Positions 46,579-54,202 of a DNA stretch of 64,000 nt are shown piece by piece (positions within the stretch are counted from its first letter, which is position 1; each line of letters begins with the position of its first letter). This DNA comes from Desulfovibrio sp. (lineage in GTDB: Bacteria > Desulfobacterota > Desulfovibrionia > Desulfovibrionales > Desulfovibrionaceae): NCBI RefSeq assembly GCF_034006445.1, contig NZ_JAVESS010000004.1:1-64000 (forward strand), given 5' to 3'. The notes beneath the pieces are model-generated. The model did no database searches. It was not told where the DNA came from and worked only from the letters and a program-made list of their open reading frames with translations. Position numbers and translations under genes: made by a program.

Positions 46579-47516
46579 AACAGGACATGGCCGTTTATGC
46601 CGCGCAGTTTGTTCTGGCGCTTGTTCTTGCCCCCCTGCTGCCCGGCATCATCAACCGGGTAAAGGCCAAGTTTGCGGGCAGGCACGGCAAGCCCATCCTG
46701 CAGACCTACTATGACCTTGCCAAACTCATGCGCAAGGGCGAGGTGGTCAGCCACACCACCACCTGGGTTTTCGCCTGCGGTTCCGCCGTGTCCCTGGCCG
46801 CGACCTTGTGCGCCATAGCCCTGCTGCCCCTGGGCGGGGCCACCTCGCCCCTGGCCTTCACCGGCGACTTTATTCTTGCGGCCTATCTGCTGGGCATGGG
46901 GCGCTTTGCCATCATGCTCTCCGCCATGGACACTGGCTCGGCCTTTGAAGGCATGGGCGCCAGCCGCGAGGCCACCTTTGCCGCCCTGGCCGAACCGCTT
47001 TTCTTTCTGGCGCTTCTGGTGCTCACCAGCGTGACGCTGGATATGGGGCGCGGCCCGCACACGGCCTTTTCGCTCTCATCCCTGTTTGGCGGGCAGATCG
47101 CCGGGGCATGGGCCATGGGCCGGGGCGAACTGCTGCTCCTGCCCTGCATCTTCTTTATTCTGCTGCTGGTGGAAAACTGCCGCATTCCCGTGGACGACCC
47201 CAACACGCACCTGGAACTGACCATGATCCACGAGGTCATGGTGCTGGATCACTCCGGCCCCAACCTGGCCATGGTCGTCTACGGGGCTGCCCTCAAGCTG
47301 TGGTTTTTCGCCGCGCTTATTGCCGGTCTCATGACCCCGGCCCTGCCTCTGTGGCAACAGGCAGCACTGCGTATTACCACGGTGCTGCTGCTGGCCGTTA
47401 TCGTGGGCATTGTGGAATCTGTCATGGCCCGTCTGCGCATGGACCGCGTGCCCTTTCTGCTGGGCAGCGCGTCGGCCATGGCGGCCCTGGCCCTCATCCT
47501 GACCCAGGCGAGGTGA
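46575..47516 (+). CDS. hyfC: HyfC-like membrane subunit (NuoH homologue)
   Basis: A 313-residue polytopic protein of the NuoH/HycD/HyfC family, which links the electron-transfer arm to the ion-pumping subunits. Conserved segments are GKPILQTYYDLAKLMRKGEV (about residues 36-55), AMDTGSAFEGMGASREATFA (about 115-134) and ENCRIPVDDPNTHLELTMIHEVM (about 202-224). The ATG overlaps the hyfB stop (ATGA). Confidence 0.93.
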   Translation: MKQDMAVYAAQFVLALVLAPLLPGIINRVKAKFAGRHGKPILQTYYDLAKLMRKGEVVSHTTTWVFACGSAVSLAATLCAIALLPLGGATSPLAFTGDFILAAYLLGMGRFAIMLSAMDTGSAFEGMGASREATFAALAEPLFFLALLVLTSVTLDMGRGPHTAFSLSSLFGGQIAGAWAMGRGELLLLPCIFFILLLVENCRIPVDDPNTHLELTMIHEVMVLDHSGPNLAMVVYGAALKLWFFAALIAGLMTPALPLWQQAALRITTVLLLAVIVGIVESVMARLRMDRVPFLLGSASAMAALALILTQAR

Positions 47517-47520
47517 AAGC

Positions 47521-48144
47521 GTGGAAACCGCACTGCAAAGCTGCCTGTTTTTGCTCATGCTGAACAATCTGCTCATGCTGGGCTCAACACGGATCATGTG
47601 GCTCATACGCTTCACGGCCTTTCAGGGCATTCTGCTGGCTGGCATGCTGCTGACCATGGAACACGCCCTGCTGGCCGCCGCCGTGCTGCTCATCAAGGGG
47701 GCGCTCTTGCCAGGCCTGCTCTGGCGCACCCGTAACCGCCTGCATTCCCACCACCGCATGCGGCCCCGCATGCACGTGGCCGTCGGCGTACTGGCCGGCA
47801 TGGGGGGGCTTGTGCTCTCCCTGTGGCTTGAAGCGCGGCTGTTCACCCTGCCCGCTCTTTTTCCGCCGCTGCTCTTGCCCACGGCCCTGACCACACTGTT
47901 TTGCGGACTTATCCTGGTGGTGGGGCGCACCACGGCCCTGGCCCAGGTCATCGGGTATCTGGTGGCGGAAAACGGCATCTTTCTGCTGGGCATGCCGCTC
48001 ATGACCGCCGGAACCACGTGGTTTGAGCTTGCCCTGCTGCTGGACGTGTTTGTGGCTGTTTTCGTTATGGGCATTGCCATCAACCATATTGGCAATACCT
48101 TTGAATCCATTGACGTTGGCCGCTTTCGCAGCCTCAGGGATTGA
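47521..48144 (+). CDS. hyfE: HyfE-like membrane subunit
   Basis: A 207-residue hydrophobic protein of the HyfE/NuoK-like family. It contains LAQVIGYLVAENGIFLLGMPL (about residues 140-160), whose membrane-embedded glutamate is typical of NuoK-like subunits, and ends with NTFESIDVGRFRSLRD. The start is a GTG 4 bases after hyfC, with GAGGTG as ribosome-binding site. Confidence 0.9.
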   Translation: METALQSCLFLLMLNNLLMLGSTRIMWLIRFTAFQGILLAGMLLTMEHALLAAAVLLIKGALLPGLLWRTRNRLHSHHRMRPRMHVAVGVLAGMGGLVLSLWLEARLFTLPALFPPLLLPTALTTLFCGLILVVGRTTALAQVIGYLVAENGIFLLGMPLMTAGTTWFELALLLDVFVAVFVMGIAINHIGNTFESIDVGRFRSLRD

Positions 48145-48149
48145 CGGCC

Positions 48150-49643
48150 ATGCTGGAAGCCTTGCTTTTTCTTCCGCTTGGGGCGGGCTGCATCATCCTG
48201 CTCGGCACCAAGGCCATGTGCCGGGTTCTTCTGCCCCTGACCGCCCTCGGTCATACGGCTCTGGCCGCCTGGACGACGTATGCCGTCGGCACGGGAGCCG
48301 AACCCAGAGCCATGAACGGCCTGCTGGCCCCCGATCCGCTTGGAGCGCTTTTTCTCATGCTGGCCAGCCTGCTTTTTCTGGCGGCTTCCATATATGCGGT
48401 CTACTACCTGCGAGAGGAAGACCGGCTGGAAGTGCATGCGGACATCCACGGCGGCCCCGGCTTTACCAACGCGCCCCAGCGACGCCTTGCCGCCTGCCTG
48501 TGCTTTTTTCTTTCATCCATGACGCTTGTGACCACCACGCCCCATCTGGGCGCTTTGTGGGTGGGCATAGAAGGCACCACCCTTTCCAGTGCGCCGCTCA
48601 TCTATTTTCACAGGCACCAGCGCTCACTTGAGGCCACGTGGAAGTACCTTATCATCTGCTCCGTGGGCATTGCCCTGGCCATGGTGGGCAACATTCTGCT
48701 TTCCGTGGCCTTCTACACGCCCGAAGGCATGACAGCCATGGTGGAAGGCATGGATCAGCTCGGCTGGTTTGTCAGCCACGCCCGTGCCGGTGAAGAAACC
48801 TGGCTCAAGGCGGCCTATATCTTTCTGCTGGTGGGCTATGGAACCAAGATGGGCCTGGCCCCCCTGCACAACTGGCTGCCCGACGCCCACAGTCAGGCTC
48901 CCTCACTGGTGTCTGCCCTGCTCTCCGGCGCACTGCTCAACTGCGCCCTGCTTGGCATTTTGCGCGGACACCAGATCATGCTGGCCGCCGGACTTGGCGG
49001 CTTCAGCGGCGGGCTGCTCAGCTTTTTCGGCCTGATCTCGCTTGTCACGGCAGCCATCTTCATTGTGGGGCAAGGGCACTACAAGCGCATGCTGGCCTAC
49101 TCCAGCGTGGAACATATGGGCATTCTGGCCCTGGGCATAGGCGTGGGCGGCCTGGCCGTATCCGGAGCCATGCTGCACGCCGTCTGCCATTCGCTGACCA
49201 AGTGCATGCTCTTTCTGCTTTCCGGCAATATTCTGGCCCGCTACCACACCTTTTCCAGCTATGACGTCCGGGGCATGCGCTGGACCATGCCCATAACCGG
49301 AGCCTTATGGATGGCCGGTTTTCTGGCCGTGGCCGGTTCGCCGCCCTTCGGCATCTTCATCAGCGAATTCATCATCTTCAAGGGCATGCTGGCGGCGGAC
49401 TCACCTCTGCTGGCCGCAGCCTATCTGCTGGCCCTTGCCGTGATTTTTGTCGGTCTTTCCGTGGCGGTTCTGCGCATGGTGCAGGGCAACCGCCCCACAG
49501 ACATGCCCCAGACCCTGCGGGAACCGCTGCTGAGCGTGCTGCCGCCCCTGGTTCTGGGGCTGGCCGTGCTTACCCTTGGCTTGTGGATACCCGACTGGCT
49601 TTGGAATTTCTTGCGCAAGGGCGCTGCCCTCGTCGGCGGATAG
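48150..49643 (+). CDS. hyfF: HyfF-like proton-antiporter subunit
   Basis: A second antiporter-like subunit (NuoN/HyfF type), 497 residues. Ion-path residues are in ALWVGIEGTTLSSAPLIYF (Glu) and YGTKMGLAPLHNWLPDAHSQAPSLVSALLSG (Lys), and YKRMLAYSSVEHMGILALG follows. The start is most likely the ATG at 48150, just past the hyfE stop; an overlapping TTG at 48141 is less likely. A P repeat lies between this gene and the next (49646-49768), which is unusual inside an operon. Confidence 0.9.
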   Translation: MLEALLFLPLGAGCIILLGTKAMCRVLLPLTALGHTALAAWTTYAVGTGAEPRAMNGLLAPDPLGALFLMLASLLFLAASIYAVYYLREEDRLEVHADIHGGPGFTNAPQRRLAACLCFFLSSMTLVTTTPHLGALWVGIEGTTLSSAPLIYFHRHQRSLEATWKYLIICSVGIALAMVGNILLSVAFYTPEGMTAMVEGMDQLGWFVSHARAGEETWLKAAYIFLLVGYGTKMGLAPLHNWLPDAHSQAPSLVSALLSGALLNCALLGILRGHQIMLAAGLGGFSGGLLSFFGLISLVTAAIFIVGQGHYKRMLAYSSVEHMGILALGIGVGGLAVSGAMLHAVCHSLTKCMLFLLSGNILARYHTFSSYDVRGMRWTMPITGALWMAGFLAVAGSPPFGIFISEFIIFKGMLAADSPLLAAAYLLALAVIFVGLSVAVLRMVQGNRPTDMPQTLREPLLSVLPPLVLGLAVLTLGLWIPDWLWNFLRKGAALVGG

Positions 49644-49645
49644 GG

Positions 49646-49768
49646 CGTTTTACGAATGAAATGAGTTAAATGCTCTGCAAGGATTTTTCTGAAAATCCTT
49701 GCCACGAAATGCGAGTAGGCGGGCTTTTGCCTGCCGTACGCGAGCATTTCAAGTGTTAAATGCTCTAG
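49646..49768. repeat. dispersed structured repeat family P, copy 3, inside the hyf-like cluster
   Basis: Inverted relative to the copy at 38285-38409 and nearly identical to it. It starts 2 bp after the hyfF stop and could form a long hairpin (GCAAGGATTTTT/AAAATCCTTGC with flanks) in the polycistronic transcript. Confidence 0.8.
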
Positions 49769-49849
49769 GGCTTTTTGCCCTGAAAAGGGGTAGTTGGCCC
49801 AAGGCTGCATGCGTGTGTAACGCGCCGCAACAGGGCGTGGTTTTGCCGC

Positions 49850-49916
49850 AAATCGTATTTTGGCAGAATCACAACGCTGAAATGTGAAGCATTTCAAAGG
49901 TAATCTGGTCTGGGAG
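49850..49916. repeat. partial R1 repeat, inverted, next to the hyfG ribosome-binding site
   Basis: Read on the minus strand, the sequence matches the first half of R1 copy 3: CCAGA, then GATTACCTTTGAAATGCTTCACATTTC, then ATTCTGCC and AATACG. The remaining hairpins are missing. The ribosome-binding site GGGAGG of hyfG lies at its edge. Confidence 0.65.
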
Positions 49917-49922
49917 GATATC

Positions 49923-51782
49923 ATGTCGTTCGACTACCGCGAGGCGGTTGATCTGAAAAGCCTGGCGCGCTTCTCCGTGACTGAACTGCGTGACCACCTG
50001 CGTCACGCCATGGCAGGCGGCTGGCGCGTGCTGGCCTTTTTCGGCATTCCCGACGAAGACGCGACACAAGCCGTGTCCGGCCAGCCTGCATCCGGCCAGC
50101 CTGCATCCGGACAGCCCGTGCCCGTCAGCCTGTGCTGCGTGCTGGCCCATGACGGCACGCGCCGTCTCATGGCCCGACGTACGCCGCCGGTGACGGCCTT
50201 TGTGTCGATGACGCCCGATTTGCCCCAACTGCACTACTTCGAACGCGAAATTTACGAACAATGGGGCGTGGAGCCCGTGGGACACCCCTGGCTCAAAAGC
50301 GTGCGGCGCACTCCCGACACCTTCGAGGCCCAGACGCGCAACGCTGCGGCTGCGGCTGGCGCCAATGTTTCGGGCGCCAATGCTTCTGGCACAGACGTTT
50401 CTGGCACAGACGTTTCTGGAGCAGACGCTTCAGGCGCAAATACGTTAGGTGCGGAATCCGCCGTCCCGCACGAAGCCGCGCCAGCGACTGCCCCGAAGGA
50501 TACTGCAATCCCGACGTCCCCTGCCCAGCCCTACCCCTTTTACCGGGTTGAGGGCGTGGACGTGCATGAGGTGGCCGTCGGCCCTGTTCATGCGGGCATC
50601 ATCGAGCCGGGGCATTTCCGTTTTCAATGCTATGGCGAAAATGTGCTGCATCTTGAAATTGCCCTGGGTTACCAGCACCGGGGGCTGGAGAACATGCTTG
50701 TTCACGGCCCTGCCGCCCGCCGCCTTCCCCTGCTGGAATGCGCAGCCGGAGATTCCACGGTGGCCCACGCCACAGCGCACTGCGTCGTGCTTGAGCGCAT
50801 GAAAGGGCAGCAGCCTGACGAGCGCTCCCAGCTTGTGCGCCGTATCGGCCTTGAGCTGGAGCGTCTGGCCAACCATACGGGCGACCTTGGAGCCATTGCC
50901 GGGGACACGGGCTTTTTGCCCACAGCCTCCTGGAACGGCCGCATTCGCGGAGATTTTCTGAACATGACCGCCAGCCTGTGCGGCAACCGCTTCGGACGCG
51001 GCCTGCTGCGGCCCGGCGGCGTGGCCCATGACCTCAGCCCGCAGGAATGCGAGGATCTGCTCGGCCGCGTGCGGGCGGCCTGGCAGGGCGCGCGCGGCTC
51101 TGTGGACGTCATGCTGGATGCCGTGACCGTGCGCAACCGTCTTGCAGAAACCGGCTCGGTGGAGCCCGCCGTGGCCCGCGAACTGGGACTGGTGGGTGTA
51201 GCTGCCCGCGCCTGCGGTCTGGACGTGGACGCGCGCTTTCACATGCCCCTCAGCGACCTTTCCTGCGAGAATTGCGCCCCACGGCTGGAGATCACGGGGG
51301 ACGTCATGGCGCGCACCTGCGTGCGCAGCCGCGAACTGGACGACAGCCTGAGGCTGCTTGAGCTTGACCTCACCCGTCTGGCGGCCCTGCCCTGTCAGCC
51401 CAATCAGCCCAGTCAAAAAGGCGAAACGCCCACCTGCGCCGCGTCCGCAGGCCATGCCACCCCGGCCCATGCGGCACCCGCACGAGCGACCCCGCCCCAA
51501 ACGACCCCGGCGACGGCCGGGCACGAGTCCGGCGGCCCGGCCACCGACTTTACGGCCCTGCCGCCGCACACCCTCGCCGTGGCCCAGGTGGAAGGCTGGC
51601 GCGGCGAAGTCTGCCATGTGGCGCTTACCGATTCGCGGGGCCAGATACTTGTGTACAAGGTGATAGACCCCTCCTTCCACAACTGGACCGGGCTGGCCGT
51701 GGCCCTGCGCGGCAACCAGATTTCAGACTTTCCTCTCTGCAACAAGAGCTTCAACCTCTCTTATTGCGGGCACGACCTGTAA
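49923..51782 (+). CDS. hyfG: HyfG-like large subunit without Ni-Fe ligands (NuoC-NuoD-like fusion)
   Basis: 619 residues. The N-terminal NuoC-like domain (about 1-125) ends with LHYFEREIYEQWGVEPVGHPWLK. A low-complexity Ala/Ser/Gly/Thr linker follows (about 140-185), then the NuoD/large-subunit domain, which begins VAVGPVHAGIIEPGHFRF. In HycE/HyfG the metal is held by RxCGxC and, near the C-terminus, DPCxxC. Here the first site reads ECAAGDSTVAHATAH (Ala275 and Ser278 at the cysteine positions), and the second reads FNLSYCGHDL (Ser613 and Gly616). The subunit therefore cannot bind Ni-Fe in the usual way, like the Ehr complexes. A second Pro/Ala/Thr-rich insertion lies near 505-545. GGGAGG is 5 bases from the ATG. 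Confidence 0.88.
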   Translation: MSFDYREAVDLKSLARFSVTELRDHLRHAMAGGWRVLAFFGIPDEDATQAVSGQPASGQPASGQPVPVSLCCVLAHDGTRRLMARRTPPVTAFVSMTPDLPQLHYFEREIYEQWGVEPVGHPWLKSVRRTPDTFEAQTRNAAAAAGANVSGANASGTDVSGTDVSGADASGANTLGAESAVPHEAAPATAPKDTAIPTSPAQPYPFYRVEGVDVHEVAVGPVHAGIIEPGHFRFQCYGENVLHLEIALGYQHRGLENMLVHGPAARRLPLLECAAGDSTVAHATAHCVVLERMKGQQPDERSQLVRRIGLELERLANHTGDLGAIAGDTGFLPTASWNGRIRGDFLNMTASLCGNRFGRGLLRPGGVAHDLSPQECEDLLGRVRAAWQGARGSVDVMLDAVTVRNRLAETGSVEPAVARELGLVGVAARACGLDVDARFHMPLSDLSCENCAPRLEITGDVMARTCVRSRELDDSLRLLELDLTRLAALPCQPNQPSQKGETPTCAASAGHATPAHAAPARATPPQTTPATAGHESGGPATDFTALPPHTLAVAQVEGWRGEVCHVALTDSRGQILVYKVIDPSFHNWTGLAVALRGNQISDFPLCNKSFNLSYCGHDL

Positions 51783-51791
51783 GGCTCTACC

Positions 51792-52556
51792 ATGCTGCAC
51801 ATAATCAAGGAACGCATCCGCCAGAAATACCGCACGCTGGACTACCCCCGCCAGCAGCCCGTACTTTCGCCCAGATTTATGGGCAGGCCCAGCCTCACGC
51901 CCGTGAACTGCGGCGGCTGCACGGCCTGTTACGCGGCCTGCCCCACAGGAGCCCTGCTGCCCACCGAGGGCGCGCCCGACAGCACGCCCACCCTGGATAT
52001 GGGGCGCTGCACCTTCTGCGGCGCGTGCCGCCAGGTTTGCCCCCAACAGGCCATAGCCTTTACCGGCGAGCACCGCATGGCGGTTTTCAGGCGTGAAGAC
52101 CTGCTGGTGGTTCCCGGCCAGCCGGCCCCGCAGGCGGCCACACCTTCCACCCCCGGCAAATTCTCCCTCTTCCGGCGTTCGCTCAAGCTGCGCCAGGTCA
52201 GCGCCGCAGGCTGCAATGCCTGCGAGGCGGACTGCAATGTGCTTGGCACCCTGGTCTTCGACCTGCCGCGCTTTGGTATTGATTTTGTGGCCTCGCCACG
52301 CCACGCCGACGGCATTCTGGTAACAGGGCCTGTTTCTGAAAACATGCGCCTGGCTGTCATGGACACCTACGACGCCATACCCGAACCGCGCCTTGTGGCG
52401 GCGGTGGGGGCCTGCGCCATATCGGGCGGGCTTTTCCGCAACGGGCCGCAGTGCAACAACGGCATTACCGACATGCTGCCAGTGGACCTTTTTGTGCCCG
52501 GCTGCCCGCCCAACCCCTGGACCATCCTGGACGGCCTGCTGGCGCTGCGCAGGTAA
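51792..52556 (+). CDS. fused ferredoxin-like / small subunit (HyfH-HyfI type)
   Basis: A 254-residue fusion. The N-terminal half has two complete [4Fe-4S] motifs, NCGGCTACYAACPTGA (about residues 38-53) and CTFCGACRQVCPQQAI (about 73-88). The C-terminal half is the NuoB/HycG-like small subunit with GCNACEADCNV (about 140), VTGPVSENM, VGACAISGG and VPGCPPNPW, which supply the four ligands of one [4Fe-4S] cluster. In E. coli hydrogenases these are separate proteins (HyfH, HyfI). It would carry electrons from a ferredoxin-type donor to the large subunit. It starts 9 bp after hyfG and a T element follows its stop by 37 bp, so the cluster ends here. Confidence 0.9.
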   Translation: MLHIIKERIRQKYRTLDYPRQQPVLSPRFMGRPSLTPVNCGGCTACYAACPTGALLPTEGAPDSTPTLDMGRCTFCGACRQVCPQQAIAFTGEHRMAVFRREDLLVVPGQPAPQAATPSTPGKFSLFRRSLKLRQVSAAGCNACEADCNVLGTLVFDLPRFGIDFVASPRHADGILVTGPVSENMRLAVMDTYDAIPEPRLVAAVGACAISGGLFRNGPQCNNGITDMLPVDLFVPGCPPNPWTILDGLLALRR

Positions 52557-52592
52557 CACCCTGCCGCCACATGCTGTCAGCGTTGCCATCTT

Positions 52593-52660
52593 TGTGGGGG
52601 AGGGACCCTTTTGAAAAAGGGTCTCCTCCCCCACGCCCCCTCCCCCCAAAACCTTTATTC
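52593..52660 (+). terminator. repeat family T, copy 4, after the hyf-like cluster
   Basis: GTGGGGGAGGGACCC-TTTTGAAAAA-GGGTCTCCTCCCCCAC and C-rich tail to AAAACC, 37 bp after the last gene of the complex, in sense orientation. Confidence 0.7.
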
Positions 52661-52682
52661 ACAGTATTCCTGCCGACCTTGC

Positions 52683-54044
52683 CTACTTGCCGTCGCCCAG
52701 TTTGGAGAGCAGCGTCTTGCGGTTGATGCCCAGACGCCGCGCGGCTTCGCTCTTGTTGCCGCCGACCTGCTCAAGGGTATCCTGCACGGCCAGGCGCTCG
52801 ATTTCTTCCAGCGTCATGTTGGCAAAGTCCAGCCTGGACGAACGCGGGCTTTCCTCTTCGGCATCGGCAATGGTGGGCGGCAGTTCGCGCTCGCTGATGT
52901 ATTCCCCCACCAGCAGCACAACGGCGCGCTCCACGGCGTTTTCCAGTTCGCGCACGTTGCCGGGCCAGGTGTGCTTGACCAGCCTGTCCATGGCCGCAGG
53001 GGTGAAGCCCTTGACCATCTTGCCGTTGCGGTCGGCAAAAATCTTCATGAAGTGCATGGCCAGCAGGGGGATGTCCTCATGCCGGTCACGCAGGGGCGGC
53101 AATTGCAGGGAAACCACGTTGAGCCTGTAGTAAAGATCCTGCCGGAAGCGCCCCTCCTCCACCTCAAGGGCCAGATCCTTGTTGGTGGCGGCCAGGATGC
53201 GCACATCCACCTTGATGGTCTGATCGCCGCCCACACGTTGCAGTTCGCGCTCCTGAATGACGCGCAACAGCTTGACCTGCATGGACAAGGGAATCTCGCC
53301 AATTTCATCCAGAAAGATGGTGCCCTTGTTGGCTGCCAGAAAGCGCCCCTCACGGCGTTTTTCCGCTCCGGTAAAGGCCCCTTTTTCATGGCCGAACAGT
53401 TCGGATTCCAGCAGGGTTTCCGTCAGGGCCGCGCAGTTGACGGCCACATACGGCCCCTTGGCCCTGTTGCTGTTGGCGTGGATCAGCTTGGCGATGACCT
53501 CCTTGCCCGTGCCGGATTCACCGGTGATGAGCACCGTGGCCTCCGAGGCCGCAATGGCTGAAACCAGGCCCAGCACCTGGCGCATGGCAGGACTCTGGCC
53601 AATGACGTTGCGGGAATCCACGTTGGCGGCCAGTTCGTGACGCAGGGCGCGCACCTCGTCGCGCAGATTGGCGTGATCCAGCGCGCGCTCCAGCGCCAGC
53701 TTGAGGGCGTCAAAGGCCAGAGGCTTGGTGAGGTAGTCGTAGGCTCCGGCCTTGAGGGCTTCCACCGCGTTGGCCACATCGGAGTACGCCGTCATGATCA
53801 GCACGGGGATGGCGGGATTGTAGCTCTTGATGGCGCGGGTGGCCTCAATGCCGTTCATGCCCCCCATCCTCACGTCCATGAGGATGAGGTCAAAGGGGTT
53901 TTCCTGGCACATGGCCACGGCCTCTTCCCCATTGTCCACTGTAACGGGGTCATAGCCCCACTCTTCCAGCAGGGCCCGGAGCATTTCGCGGTGGTTGCGG
54001 TCGTCGTCCACCACCATCAGTCTGACAGCTGAAGTCGCACTCAT
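52683..54044 (-). CDS. sigma-54-dependent response regulator (ZraR-like)
   Basis: A 453-residue NtrC-family activator. Receiver domain with the phosphorylated Asp57 in DLILMDVRMGG; AAA+ sigma-54 domain (about 150-385) with GESGTGKEVIAKLIH (Walker A), GHEKGAFTGAEKRREGRF (the sigma-54-binding GAFTGA loop) and GTIFLDEIGEIP (Walker B); Fis-type helix-turn-helix at the C-terminus, GGNKSEAARRLGINRKTLL. AAGGA precedes the ATG at 54044. It lies downstream of its kinase on the same strand, and the pair is divergent from an operon with a perfect sigma-54 promoter, the likely target. Confidence 0.93.
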   Translation of the reverse strand: MSATSAVRLMVVDDDRNHREMLRALLEEWGYDPVTVDNGEEAVAMCQENPFDLILMDVRMGGMNGIEATRAIKSYNPAIPVLIMTAYSDVANAVEALKAGAYDYLTKPLAFDALKLALERALDHANLRDEVRALRHELAANVDSRNVIGQSPAMRQVLGLVSAIAASEATVLITGESGTGKEVIAKLIHANSNRAKGPYVAVNCAALTETLLESELFGHEKGAFTGAEKRREGRFLAANKGTIFLDEIGEIPLSMQVKLLRVIQERELQRVGGDQTIKVDVRILAATNKDLALEVEEGRFRQDLYYRLNVVSLQLPPLRDRHEDIPLLAMHFMKIFADRNGKMVKGFTPAAMDRLVKHTWPGNVRELENAVERAVVLLVGEYISERELPPTIADAEEESPRSSRLDFANMTLEEIERLAVQDTLEQVGGNKSEAARRLGINRKTLLSKLGDGK

Positions 54045-54126
54045 GACAATATTCCTTGATCGTTCTGGTTGATAACCAGCGCAGGGTAACAATACTACTA
54101 TTTATTCAAATGGTTGCGGCGCGCTT

Positions 54127-54188
54127 TTCACGGCTGGCGGCGTGCAGACAAAGTGCGCGCCCTTCACGGCTGGCGGCGTGCGGACAAA
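54127..54188. repeat. 26-bp direct repeat between kinase and regulator
   Basis: TTCACGGCTGGCGGCGTGC followed by RGACAAA occurs at 54127-54152 and 54163-54188, with one mismatch and a 36-bp period. It lies in the 158-bp gap between the kinase stop and the regulator start, outside both genes. Confidence 0.75.
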
Positions 54189-54202
54189 CTGCTCCTGGGC
54201 CG

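Noticed and set aside
44530-52556. Functional [NiFe] hydrogenase 4
   Set aside because: The gene order fits, but the large subunit lacks all four metal-binding cysteines at the expected positions, so I describe it as Ehr-like.
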